The notes beneath the pieces were generated by a model that was not told the DNA's origin, did not search any database, and saw only the letters and a program-made list of their open reading frames with translations. A stretch of DNA of 64,000 nt, taken from assembly GCF_051594765.1 (NCBI RefSeq), contig NZ_JBPPGJ010000008.1, positions 186,001 to 250,000 on the forward strand. The letters run 5' to 3'. The translations under genes and the position numbers were made by a program. The DNA comes from Paenibacillus_AR sp051594765 (GTDB lineage: Bacteria; Bacillota; Bacilli; Paenibacillales; NBRC-103111). This document shows, one piece after another, positions 51,250 through 59,426 of the stretch (the first letter of the stretch is position 1; each line of letters opens with the position of its first letter).

Positions 51250-51987
51250 ATGAGTGATGGCAGGATACGAAGTTCGGTTCTACGTACAGGTCATCTGGTA
51301 GTTCTGTTCAGCCTTCTGACTTGCATGTGGCCGAACGGCAGTGAGCAGTCCGCTCTGCTCCACGGCTGGAACGGATCATACCGTTGGGAAGCGGAAGCCA
51401 AGGCGGCGGGAATAACGGCAACGGACGCAGCACCGTCCAAATCCGCCGGGAAGCCTGCGGTTCAGGAGGCCAATCCCCATACCGGCAAGGAATATGCGGA
51501 AGCGGAAGAAGCCATTGGACGCATTAAAGTGAAGCCCTTTGAGCATCTGGATATGAGACAGCTGGAATCCGTAGAGGTGGTGGCAACCGGCTATACCGCC
51601 GGTAAGGAATCCACGGGCAAGTCGCCCGGGCATCCGGAATACGGCATTACCTACTCCGGCGTCAAGGTCCGTAAGGATGACTTCTCCACCATTGCGGCGG
51701 ATCCTAAGATTTTTCCCATCGGAACCGTCATGTACATTCCCGGCTACGGCTTCGGGGTTGTTGCCGATACGGGAGGGGCCATCAAAGGCCATAAGATCGA
51801 CCTGTATTTCGCCACCAAGGAGCAGGTCTATAAGGAATGGGGCAAAAGAAAGGTTCGCGTCTACATCCTCCGCAAAGGCGACGGCAAAGTGACGGAGGCC
51901 ATGATGAACCGTCTGAACGGCATGACCAAGTCGGTTCCGGTGGACAAGAGCATCGAGACTCCGGCCACCAAGAAGGCTAGCAAATAA
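51250..51987 (+). CDS. 3D-domain protein (YuiC/YocH-like, exported)
   Basis: A 245-residue protein with a hydrophobic N-terminal segment (about 12-28, HLVVLFSLLTCMW) that serves as signal or anchor. A low-complexity linker follows. The C-terminal 3D domain (about 105-200) has the three conserved aspartates in and around VVADTGGAIKGHKIDLYF. Related domains occur in MltA-type lytic transglycosylases and in resuscitation/stationary-phase proteins such as YuiC, so cleavage of peptidoglycan is the likely role. Confidence 0.88.
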   Translation: MSDGRIRSSVLRTGHLVVLFSLLTCMWPNGSEQSALLHGWNGSYRWEAEAKAAGITATDAAPSKSAGKPAVQEANPHTGKEYAEAEEAIGRIKVKPFEHLDMRQLESVEVVATGYTAGKESTGKSPGHPEYGITYSGVKVRKDDFSTIAADPKIFPIGTVMYIPGYGFGVVADTGGAIKGHKIDLYFATKEQVYKEWGKRKVRVYILRKGDGKVTEAMMNRLNGMTKSVPVDKSIETPATKKASK

Positions 51988-51989
51988 AG

Positions 51990-52026
51990 AAGCTCCGGTC
52001 CCGAAGTACGGGATCGGAGCTCTTTT
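51990..52026 (+). terminator. Rho-independent terminator
   Basis: AGCTCCGGTCCCG pairs with CGGGATCGGAGCT (one G-U) over AAGTA, followed by CTTTTC. It also separates the gene from the convergent aldo/keto reductase. Confidence 0.8.
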
Positions 52027-52055
52027 CGCGTTAGGGCTAGAGGATGGTGTAAAGC

Positions 52056-53099
52056 TTATGCTTGGGCTGCAGCAGCCGGGATGGGCTTGTTCTCGCTGTC
52101 GGCGTACGGCTGGTCCAGAAGCTCCATCAGCTCGGTGTCCCACAGGCGGCGGACCTCTGCGATCTCCGCATCGGTCAGCGGCGGGCAATCGGAGGCGGAG
52201 GCGAACTCCTTCAGATTGTCGCTGGTAGTGATGTTGGGGAGGACCGACGCCACAATCGGGGCGGACAAGGAGAACAGGATGGCGGCTTGGCCGATGGTCC
52301 GCCCGGTCTCCGGACCGTACAGGAAGCTGAGCTTCTCCACCGCCTTCAGACCGCGGCCCATCCACTCGTATCGGCGATGGTTCCGATGGTCGGTCTTGTC
52401 ATAATGCTTCTCCGGATTGTAGGAACCGTCCAGAAGGCCGGAAGCATGCGGCACGCGCACGATCAAGCCGGTATTCTGACGCTCGGCTTCAGCCAGGAAC
52501 TGGTTGGTCGGCCATTGCTCCAGCAGGTTGTAGATAACCTGCATCATTGCGATGCCCTTGCGGTTCTCGAGAGTCCACAGTCCCTCGTCATGCCAGCCGA
52601 TATCGGGGCCTAAGGCTGGACCGTAGGCGCGGATCTTGCCCTCTTCCTTCAAGCGCTCCAGGGTCTCGAAGACGGCATCGTCCTGAAGGGTCTGGAGACG
52701 GACGTTGTGGAGCTGGTACAGGTCGATGTAATCCGTGTTCAGACGGCGCAGACTCTGCTCGCAGGCATAGCGGATATGCTCCGGGGTCCAGAGCTGGGGC
52801 ATCTCGGAGAAGCCTTTGCGCTCCCCTTGCTGGCTATAGATGTCATAGCCGAATTTGGTGGCAATGACCAGCTTGTCCCGTTTCCCGCGGAACGCCTCGT
52901 CCAGGATGGTCTCGCCTTCTCCCAGGGCGTAGGTGTCTGCGGTATCGTAGAAGGTTACGCCCAGGTCCAAGGCCTCCTGGAGCAGGCGGACGCCGAAGCC
53001 GCGGTCCTTCACGCCCCACCAGGTGGTAGCCACGGACCAGACGCCGAAGCCTACCTCGGACACGATCAGGTCGGTGCCTGTCAATGTGCGGTATTTCAT
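52056..53099 (-). CDS. Aldo/keto reductase
   Basis: A 347-residue NAD(P)H-dependent oxidoreductase with the catalytic tetrad Asp52, Tyr57, Lys82 and His131 in TFYDTADTYALG, IATKFGYD and LYQLHN. The TIM-barrel pattern fits the YdhF/voltage-gated-channel-beta-like group. AAAGGAG precedes the ATG at 53099. A Fur-box-like palindrome lies at 53122-53136 between promoter and gene, suggesting iron control. Substrate unknown. Confidence 0.9.
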   Translation of the reverse strand: MKYRTLTGTDLIVSEVGFGVWSVATTWWGVKDRGFGVRLLQEALDLGVTFYDTADTYALGEGETILDEAFRGKRDKLVIATKFGYDIYSQQGERKGFSEMPQLWTPEHIRYACEQSLRRLNTDYIDLYQLHNVRLQTLQDDAVFETLERLKEEGKIRAYGPALGPDIGWHDEGLWTLENRKGIAMMQVIYNLLEQWPTNQFLAEAERQNTGLIVRVPHASGLLDGSYNPEKHYDKTDHRNHRRYEWMGRGLKAVEKLSFLYGPETGRTIGQAAILFSLSAPIVASVLPNITTSDNLKEFASASDCPPLTDAEIAEVRRLWDTELMELLDQPYADSENKPIPAAAAQA

Positions 53100-53121
53100 G
53101 GATATATTCGCTCCTTTATTT

Positions 53122-53136
53122 TGAAAATGATTATCA
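53122..53136. promoter_or_regulatory. Fur-box-like operator
   Basis: TGAAAATGATTATCA agrees with the 7-1-7 Fur consensus TGATAATNATTATCA at all but one fixed position. It lies 23 bases upstream of the aldo/keto reductase start. A PerR or Zur box would differ at the ends, so Fur is the best match. Confidence 0.65.
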
Positions 53137-53267
53137 CGTTGTATCCATTTTACTATTCTTACTAATCAGACTCCAGTTAAACGGGGGGAAATGGGTATTG
53201 TTCATAATTTGTACATAATTAACAAGCCAGCACATAAAGCAGAAGGCTGTTCCAATTTGCTTCGGAA

Positions 53268-53298
53268 TGCGTAAAAAAGGACGCATCTTCAAATAATA
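53268..53298 (+). promoter_or_regulatory. Possible sigma-G promoter of the SASP-like gene
   Basis: TGCGTA (53268-53273) and AATAATA (53292-53298), 18 bases apart, resemble the forespore sigma-G pattern (TGNATA and CATACTA-like). Agreement is approximate. Confidence 0.3.
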
Positions 53299-53322
53299 CA
53301 ACTAGCAGGGAGGTGATCCGAC

Positions 53323-53433
53323 ATGGCGAAGAAGAACAAAAAAGCGAAGCAGGAAAACGCTGAATTCGCGGACGAAATCAGTGTAAAGAACACCGGCGCT
53401 CAAGCGAAGGCCGTAGAGAAAGCCAACAAATAA
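53323..53433 (+). CDS. 36-residue gamma-type SASP-like peptide
   Basis: The frame runs from an ATG behind a perfect GGGAGGTG site to TAA. The peptide is MAKKNKKAKQENAEFADEIS followed by VKNTGAQAKAVEKANK, very hydrophilic and rich in Lys, Ala, Asn and Gln. AEFADE followed by a Lys/Gln/Ala stretch resembles the repeat of gamma-type small acid-soluble spore proteins, which are spore amino-acid stores. It is shorter than typical members. A strong terminator follows. Confidence 0.6.
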   Translation: MAKKNKKAKQENAEFADEISVKNTGAQAKAVEKANK

Positions 53434-53452
53434 GCATCTGAACATACCCAAG

Positions 53453-53480
53453 GGAGAGACGTGAGTCTCTCCTTTTCAAT
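53453..53480 (+). terminator. Rho-independent terminator
   Basis: GGAGAGAC pairs with GTCTCTCC over GTGA, followed by TTTTCAATTTT. Confidence 0.88.
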
Positions 53481-53592
53481 TTTGACATAAAGCGCTATAA
53501 TGTAAGAAATTCTTCCATGGAATCGGTACAAACAGCGGCACAATGGCCCATGGACAGTCGCCTTACATTTAGACGGATGGGTGGTATGAACC

Positions 53593-55053
53593 ATGTTGTA
53601 TGCGGCTTTGGCAGTGGAATTTGTCGTAATTGTCGTACTGGCGGGACTCCTGCTTCGCCGGAGAGAGGCAGCCGGCTCCGAAGCGTTCTCAACCCGCATC
53701 GGAACACTTGCGCCGGAAGCCGGTGAGGCATTCCAGGCGTTCGTCAACGAAACTCAGGTGGTGGCCGACCGGCTGGTCGCCGCCAAAGAGGAGGTCAGCA
53801 CCAGCATTCAGCGGCTGACCGAGATTGCCGATACCTCCATGGCCTCGGAGGATCAGCTTAAGGAGCGCAGCCAGCAGGCGGTGGAGCGGATCACCCAGGT
53901 ATTCGCCTCCATGGAGGAGGTGGCGGCGGCTGCGTCCCAAATCCATGAGCACTCCACGGGCATGCGGGAGGAGAGCGTGAAGACGAAGGACCTGGTGCTT
54001 GACGTCTGCCGTTCGCTGAACCAGACGGACCGGGTGATGGGGGAACTCCAGCACCATCAGGAGACGATGGCGGACCGGATTCATGAGCTGACCCGTCATG
54101 CGTCCAATATCGGCGAGATCAACGGTTTTATCCGGGAGGTCGTCTCCCAGACCTCGCTCTTGGCCTTGAACGCGTCCATCGAAGCGGCTCGGGCCGGGGA
54201 GAACGGAAGGGGCTTCTCCGTCGTCGCCCAGGAGATTAAGAAGCTGGCCGAGCAGAGCCATGAGGCGGTCAGCAGAAGCTCCGGCATTCTTGGGGCCATC
54301 GAGCAAGGGGTCGATCAAGTGGTGACCGCCATGAAGGGTGAGAAGGAAGCGGTGGACGGCAGTCTTCATGAGATGGGGAGCATGAAGGACAATATGGACA
54401 AGATCCTTCACCGGGTCCTGCATGTCGATGAGATAATCGGATTGACGGAGGAGGCCAGCGGCATGCAGACCTCCACCACCATGGATTCCACAACCATGCT
54501 GGGCGAGGTAGTGGAGCTGGTCAGCGAGACCTTGAACAGCATCGAGCAGACGGTCGCTATGATGGAGCGACAGCGGATGCAGATCGGCCGCATGCAGGTG
54601 ATCTATGCGAATCTGGACCAAACCTCACATGAAATGTTCGAATCTATTCAGGGTGTGTCCTCGAAGCAGAACCGGAAGCTGGAGCTGGGCGGCCGGCTGC
54701 GCGAGATGAAGGCATGGCTGTCGGAGAAGGCTGAGGATTCCGGATTGAAGGGGCTGGACGCCGCCGTTCATGGGGAGCTGCTGGGCCGCTGGATGGCACA
54801 GACCGACGGTCTGGAGGCCATCTGGTCCAACCGGGCGGACGGAACCTTCATTTTTTCCAAGCCTGCAGCGGGATTAGTCAACGCCAGAGGCCGGGAATGG
54901 TTCCAGAAGGCCATGGCGGGCCAGCTCTATGAGTCGGAAGCTTACATCTCCGCCATCACCAAGAAGCCTTGCGTCACCCTTTCCGTAGGGATCCGCAATG
55001 GAAACGGGGAGATTGTGGCAGTAATTGGGGTGGATCTTCGGGTTCATTCCTAA
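53593..55053 (+). CDS. Methyl-accepting chemotaxis-type protein with C-terminal Cache-like domain
   Basis: A 486-residue protein. A single membrane helix at about 2-22 is followed directly by a basic stretch and a long coiled coil. The receptor signalling hairpin tip is at about 184-212 (SQTSLLALNASIEAARAGEN, then GRGFSVVAQEIKKLAEQ). The C-terminal 120 residues (about 365-485) read as a PDC/Cache-like fold (WMAQTDGLEAIWSNRADGTF, then FQKAMAGQLYESEAYIS and VAVIGVDLRV). The sensor therefore sits after the signalling part and in the cytoplasm, opposite to the usual order. No HAMP domain is evident. Confidence 0.85.
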   Translation: MLYAALAVEFVVIVVLAGLLLRRREAAGSEAFSTRIGTLAPEAGEAFQAFVNETQVVADRLVAAKEEVSTSIQRLTEIADTSMASEDQLKERSQQAVERITQVFASMEEVAAAASQIHEHSTGMREESVKTKDLVLDVCRSLNQTDRVMGELQHHQETMADRIHELTRHASNIGEINGFIREVVSQTSLLALNASIEAARAGENGRGFSVVAQEIKKLAEQSHEAVSRSSGILGAIEQGVDQVVTAMKGEKEAVDGSLHEMGSMKDNMDKILHRVLHVDEIIGLTEEASGMQTSTTMDSTTMLGEVVELVSETLNSIEQTVAMMERQRMQIGRMQVIYANLDQTSHEMFESIQGVSSKQNRKLELGGRLREMKAWLSEKAEDSGLKGLDAAVHGELLGRWMAQTDGLEAIWSNRADGTFIFSKPAAGLVNARGREWFQKAMAGQLYESEAYISAITKKPCVTLSVGIRNGNGEIVAVIGVDLRVHS

Positions 55054-55137
55054 AAATAATGGTTTTCATTTAGGGGGAAATGGTGTAAACTGATTCTAGT
55101 GTAATTATATATAACATGTGGAGACAGGTGAATTATC

Positions 55138-55524
55138 ATGCTGACTGCTCTTATTCCGGATTATTCGAACCGTCCCGTCCGTGCCGAGAAGCGCAAGACC
55201 GGCGAATTACTGCCTTTTCTGGAGGCTTATATCGCACGTAAGCAGCACCAGATGGAGGAGATCCTCCAGGTGGTGGAGCGGTACGAGAAGAAACGCGCCG
55301 TAGAAGAGAAGGCATATCAGACCATGTCCCCCCTTCGCCGCATGCTCACGGGCCGCAAGCCGGACCACCATTTGGCCGTAGAGTACATCCACTACGTGAA
55401 AAAGCCGATGGAGCATGTGAAGAAACTTCGCAACGAAATTGAAGCAGCCAAAGCCCTGATGGCGGAGTCCAAGGCGCATGGCGAGGTTGTCCTGCCGGAA
55501 GCCATGCTGAGCGAGATGGGCTGA
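55138..55524 (+). CDS. Small helical protein of unknown function
   Basis: A 128-residue hydrophilic protein rich in Lys, Glu and Arg. Helices around LEAYIARKQHQMEEILQVVE and EHVKKLRNEIEAAKALMAES suggest a coiled coil. There is no membrane segment and no known motif. It has its own probable promoter region (AT-rich stretch before 55138) and a strong terminator afterwards, so it is likely expressed alone. Confidence 0.65.
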   Translation: MLTALIPDYSNRPVRAEKRKTGELLPFLEAYIARKQHQMEEILQVVERYEKKRAVEEKAYQTMSPLRRMLTGRKPDHHLAVEYIHYVKKPMEHVKKLRNEIEAAKALMAESKAHGEVVLPEAMLSEMG

Positions 55525-55564
55525 AGCACGGAAGTTCTGTCCATAACCTTTCATTCCCATAAAG

Positions 55565-55606
55565 AATCCCCCGCCCTGAATCGTTCAGGGACGGGGGATT
55601 GTTCTA
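55565..55606. terminator. Shared terminator between convergent genes
   Basis: AATCCCCCG pairs with CGGGGGATT and an inner CCCTGAA with TTCAGGG over TCG. A short T-rich stretch follows on the plus strand. Confidence 0.75.
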
Positions 55607-55620
55607 TGATCCGCTATGAT

Positions 55621-56925
55621 TTAATTCTTGGCGGCAGGCTCCATGAGCTTGGTGATCTCGATGAAGTCGTGGTCCTGGCTGTAGGCCGGAACCCCGTGAA
55701 TGCCAACGTCCAGACCGACCAGCTCTTCGTCGCGGCTGACGCGGACCTTCACGACCTTGTTAATCAGAATAAGGGAAACCCAGGAGATGGAGAAGCCCCA
55801 GACGATGATGACGGCCAAGCCCAAGGCCTGAACGCCGAGCAGATTCCAGCCGCCGCCGTAGAACAGGCCGTAGTAGCCTTTGCCGATCTCGGAGGTCAGC
55901 TCCGGTGTGGCGAACAAGCCGACGGCCAAGGTGCCCAGGCTGCCGCTGACGCCGTGGACGGCGAAGGCTCCGACCGGGTCATCCACCTGGCGGCCGTCCA
56001 GAAGCTCGGTTGCGAAGACCATGGCGATGCCGCAGACGGCGCCGATCAAGAGGGCCGCTCCGTCGGTGACGAAGGCGCAGCCGGCGGTGATGCCGACGAG
56101 ACCGGCAAGTGCGCCGTTGATGACCATCGGCGGATCCGCCTTTTTATAGCGGAACATGGTGAACAGGATACAGCAGGCGGCGCCGGATGCTGCAGCCAGC
56201 ATGGTCGTAACGGCGATATGCCCGATGGAGGCGTTGGTGGCGGACAAGGTGCTGCCCGAGTTGAAGCCGAACCAGCCGAACCAGAGGATAAAGGCTCCGA
56301 CGGAGGCCAGCGGCAGGTTGGACGGAGGAACGATGTTAGCAGAGCCGTCCTTGTTGTACTTGCCGATCCGGGGACCGATGAAGATGGCCGCCGCCAAGGC
56401 GGAGAAGCCGCCCAAGGCGTGGATGGTGGCGGAGCCGGCGAAGTCTACCATGCCGAGCTTGCCCAGCCAGCCGCCTACGGCCCATACCCAGTGCCCGGCA
56501 ACGGGGTAGATCAAGCCGGTCATGGCGATGGTATATAAGATGTAAGCGCGGAAATTGATGCGTTCGGCAACGGCTCCTGACACGATGGAGATCACCGCGA
56601 TGACGAAGGCGCATTGGAACAGCCAATAAGTATCATGGGAGATATTCAGCTGGATATGGGACAGGTCTCCGCCCATCATAAAGCCGGAAATGCCGAGAAT
56701 GCCGCCGGCATCCTTGCCGTACATGAGGGCGAACCCGATAAAATAAAAGACGAGCGCACCGAAGGCGATGTCCACGAAGACCTTCATAATAATGCTGACG
56801 GCGTTCTTCTGCCGGACGAATCCGGCCTCCAAGAGGGCGAAGCCGCCTTCCATCAGCAGAATCATGGCGGCGGTGAGCACGACCCAGATCGTGTCGAGTC
56901 CTTGGGACAGTTGGTTGATATCCAC
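55621..56925 (-). CDS. amtB: Ammonium transporter (Amt family)
   Basis: A 434-residue membrane protein with 11 predicted helices. Amt features are MEGGFALLEAGFVRQKNAVS near the start, the segment DFAGSATIHALGGFSALAAA, and the twin pore histidines in ATIHALGG and FAVHGVSG. The GlnR/TnrA-type box with a consensus promoter upstream shows that it is nitrogen-controlled. In Bacillus a glnK (PII) gene usually follows; none is next to it here. Confidence 0.96.
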   Translation of the reverse strand: MDINQLSQGLDTIWVVLTAAMILLMEGGFALLEAGFVRQKNAVSIIMKVFVDIAFGALVFYFIGFALMYGKDAGGILGISGFMMGGDLSHIQLNISHDTYWLFQCAFVIAVISIVSGAVAERINFRAYILYTIAMTGLIYPVAGHWVWAVGGWLGKLGMVDFAGSATIHALGGFSALAAAIFIGPRIGKYNKDGSANIVPPSNLPLASVGAFILWFGWFGFNSGSTLSATNASIGHIAVTTMLAAASGAACCILFTMFRYKKADPPMVINGALAGLVGITAGCAFVTDGAALLIGAVCGIAMVFATELLDGRQVDDPVGAFAVHGVSGSLGTLAVGLFATPELTSEIGKGYYGLFYGGGWNLLGVQALGLAVIIVWGFSISWVSLILINKVVKVRVSRDEELVGLDVGIHGVPAYSQDHDFIEITKLMEPAAKN

Positions 56926-56970
56926 CTGTTATGTCACTCCTTAAAAGCGTTTTCGTAAGTAATCTCACAC

Positions 56971-57000
56971 ATTATAAGGGCCTCTCGACAAATATGTCAA
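56971..57000 (-). promoter_or_regulatory. Sigma-A promoter of the ammonium transporter gene
   Basis: On the minus strand TTGACA (57000-56995) and TATAAT (56976-56971), both perfect consensus, are separated by 18 bases. Confidence 0.85.
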
Positions 57001-57008
57001 CGAAAATG

Positions 57009-57025
57009 TGTCAGAATATCTAACA
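57009..57025. promoter_or_regulatory. GlnR/TnrA-type nitrogen box
   Basis: TGTCAGAATATCTAACA fits TGTNAN7TNACA exactly. Its centre is about 53 bases upstream of the predicted transcript start, where activation by TnrA-type proteins of the nrgAB promoter takes place in B. subtilis. Confidence 0.8.
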
Positions 57026-57155
57026 TAACTAACAGTTGATGTTAGGTTTTGGCTCAGTCTCGGGACCGAGACACGCTTCGTTCCCCCGCCTCTTTTCTCC
57101 ATCTCCAAAAACGACTACACTAGAGTCAAAGGCAAGCACCATGGAGGGAAAGAAC

Positions 57156-58367
57156 ATGAACGAGCGCTTCATTAGCAAGACGGTCTGGGGCCTCCTCCTG
57201 ATCGGAGCCGGAGTCCTCTTTCTATTAAACCAAACCGGTACCGTCAGCGTAGATCCCGTGCATCTGATCGTCGATTATTGGCCCGTCCTTCTGATCTACT
57301 TCGGTTTGAAGGGCATTCTGATCCAACGGAAGCTGGAATACGGATGGGGCGGCTCCTATATATGGAATATCTTCATCGCCCTGATCGGCACCTATTTCCT
57401 CCTGCGGAACCTGGACATCGACATCCTGCAGGGATTGGATCTGTGGCAGTTCGCCGTTCCCGTTATTCTGATCCTTGTGGGTTTGAATATGCTGACCAAG
57501 GGCCCCGGATCCAAGCATGAGGAACGCCGAGCCGCCCTGCGTGAGGAGCATCGTCAGCGGAGAGAGGCTCACCGGGAACAGCGCCATGCCATGCGGACGG
57601 CCCATATGGAGGCCAAGTACAAGGCCAAGATGGCGCGCAAATATCCCATGGAGCCCCAGGCGCCTGAAGAGAACGGCGGGGCAGCCATCCGTCCTGAAGA
57701 GGAGCCGGCCGAATACGATCCCGCCTATACCCGCAAGATCGAGCGGGATCTGGACCACGTGTTCCATGAACGTGTGGTGAAGAAGCTGGGAGACGATCCG
57801 TTCCCGCTGGTGTCCGACGCGCAAGCAGGGTCCGGCGCCGCCACCAAGGGGACAATCCCTCCCGAACCGGATCTGCATGGAATCGGGGGGGCCGCCAATC
57901 CTGGCGGATTTCCACCGCCCCCGCCTCCGCCGCCCCCGCCGCCTAACGGTCCTGAATGGCACAGCGGCTGGGAGGCCCATCACCGCCGTCCGGTGGACCG
58001 GTCCAATTTTATCGGGGATATCCATCTGGGGCACGATTACTGGGAGCTGGAGCCAACCAACGTGTCCCACTTCATCGGGGATACGGTCATCGATCTGACG
58101 AAGGCACGCATTCCTTACGGGGAGACCAAGCTTACCGTCTCCTCCTTCATCGGCGACGTGAAGGTATTCGTACCGAACGACGTGCAGGTGGAGATCAGCG
58201 TTACGGCCTCGGCCTTCATCGGCGACATGAAGGTGCTGGACCGGCACGAGGGCGGTATGTTCCGGCATATGAAGTACGACACGAAGCACTATGTGGAAGC
58301 GGAGAAAAAGATCAACCTGACCGTGAGCATGTTCATCGGGGATGTGTTCATCAAGCGGGTCGGGTAA
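57156..58367 (+). CDS. liaF: LiaF-like membrane protein with polyproline linker
   Basis: A 403-residue protein. The N-terminal part has four membrane helices (about 9-26, 40-56, 68-84 and 97-113). A charged helical segment (118-165, Arg/Glu-rich) and a disordered linker with 11 consecutive prolines (253-263) follow. The C-terminal toast-rack domain has five SxFIGD-type repeats at 285, 306, 331, 354 and 393. LiaF restrains the LiaS kinase in the cell-wall stress response. It is followed by liaS and liaR. B. subtilis LiaF is about 240 residues, so this one has an inserted linker. GGAGGGAAAG lies shortly before the ATG. Confidence 0.88.
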   Translation: MNERFISKTVWGLLLIGAGVLFLLNQTGTVSVDPVHLIVDYWPVLLIYFGLKGILIQRKLEYGWGGSYIWNIFIALIGTYFLLRNLDIDILQGLDLWQFAVPVILILVGLNMLTKGPGSKHEERRAALREEHRQRREAHREQRHAMRTAHMEAKYKAKMARKYPMEPQAPEENGGAAIRPEEEPAEYDPAYTRKIERDLDHVFHERVVKKLGDDPFPLVSDAQAGSGAATKGTIPPEPDLHGIGGAANPGGFPPPPPPPPPPPNGPEWHSGWEAHHRRPVDRSNFIGDIHLGHDYWELEPTNVSHFIGDTVIDLTKARIPYGETKLTVSSFIGDVKVFVPNDVQVEISVTASAFIGDMKVLDRHEGGMFRHMKYDTKHYVEAEKKINLTVSMFIGDVFIKRVG

Positions 58368-58382
58368 TAACGGGGCGAACGG

Positions 58383-59426
58383 ATGCTTAAGAGGATCAAG
58401 AATATCAAATGGCTCTTGCCGGTTTATTTTCTGGCGGCGACTTCGGCTACCCTGCTGCTGGCCCTGTTCGGCTGGTACTATATATCCACCCATGAGGAGG
58501 CTCCCGGGCCTGAGCTCTGGGTGGAGTTTGTTCTGTTGCTGCTCTTGATCGGGCCGTCCGTCGGGTACTTCGTAGCCCGCCAGTACCAGCGCCGGGTGGA
58601 TGCTCTGCATCTCGCCGTCAAGCAGATCACCATCGGCAACCTGGCCGAAAGGCTGCCCGTAGGGAACGGAGATTCCTTCGACTCCGTCTACCGGGACTTC
58701 AACGCCATGGCGGGCTCCCTGGAGAGCCGTCTTCGGCTTCTCCAGCAATTCGGGGAAGCGGACGTGATGGAGAAGCTGCAGTCCAATCAGGACGCCGTAA
58801 TGGAGGAGCGCAAAAGATTGGCCCGGGACCTTCACGACACGGTGAGCCAGCAGCTTTTTGCCATCCATATGTCCGCGTCGTCGCTGCCGAAGCTGCTGGA
58901 GTTGAACCCGGAGGGCGCCAAGATGGTGGTCAGCCAGCTGGTGACCATGTCTCACCACGCCCAGCGGCAGATGCGAAGCCTGATCGCCCAGCTGCGTCCG
59001 CTGGAGCTGGAGGACCAGACGCTGGAGGAGGCCCTCGGGAAGTGGTTCCCGGACTACTGCAATCAGAACGGGCTCCAGGGCAAGCTGGAGATCTCCCTGC
59101 CGGACGGGCTGACCGAAGCCATCGAGCACCAGCTCTTCCTGATCATCCAGGAGGGCATGGCCAATGTGGTCAAGCACGCCAGGGCCAAGCACGTTTCCTT
59201 GACCCTCTATGATGCCGGCCACCAGCTGGTGCTGCAGATCGCGGATGACGGAGTCGGCTTCACGGTGGATCCGGCGAAGCGCTCCTCCTATGGGCTGGCC
59301 ACCATGAAGGAACGGGCGGAGCGGCTGGGAGGCAATGCGGAGGTCCGGAGCAAGCCGGGCAGCGGAACGAGCATTCATATTCATATACCGAAATTCGGTC
59401 AAGTGGGGAGCGTTGGAGCGGAATGA
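58383..59426 (+). CDS. liaS: Sensor histidine kinase LiaS
   Basis: A 347-residue NarL-type kinase with two membrane helices (about 10-33 and 47-66), a HAMP domain (about 67-120) and a HisKA_3 domain with the phosphoacceptor His151 in RKRLARDLHDTVSQQL. The ATPase domain has N-box ANVVKHA and GVGF near residue 300. The short external loop (about 13 residues) is an intramembrane-sensing trait. Its stop overlaps the liaR start in ATGA. Confidence 0.9.
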   Translation: MLKRIKNIKWLLPVYFLAATSATLLLALFGWYYISTHEEAPGPELWVEFVLLLLLIGPSVGYFVARQYQRRVDALHLAVKQITIGNLAERLPVGNGDSFDSVYRDFNAMAGSLESRLRLLQQFGEADVMEKLQSNQDAVMEERKRLARDLHDTVSQQLFAIHMSASSLPKLLELNPEGAKMVVSQLVTMSHHAQRQMRSLIAQLRPLELEDQTLEEALGKWFPDYCNQNGLQGKLEISLPDGLTEAIEHQLFLIIQEGMANVVKHARAKHVSLTLYDAGHQLVLQIADDGVGFTVDPAKRSSYGLATMKERAERLGGNAEVRSKPGSGTSIHIHIPKFGQVGSVGAE

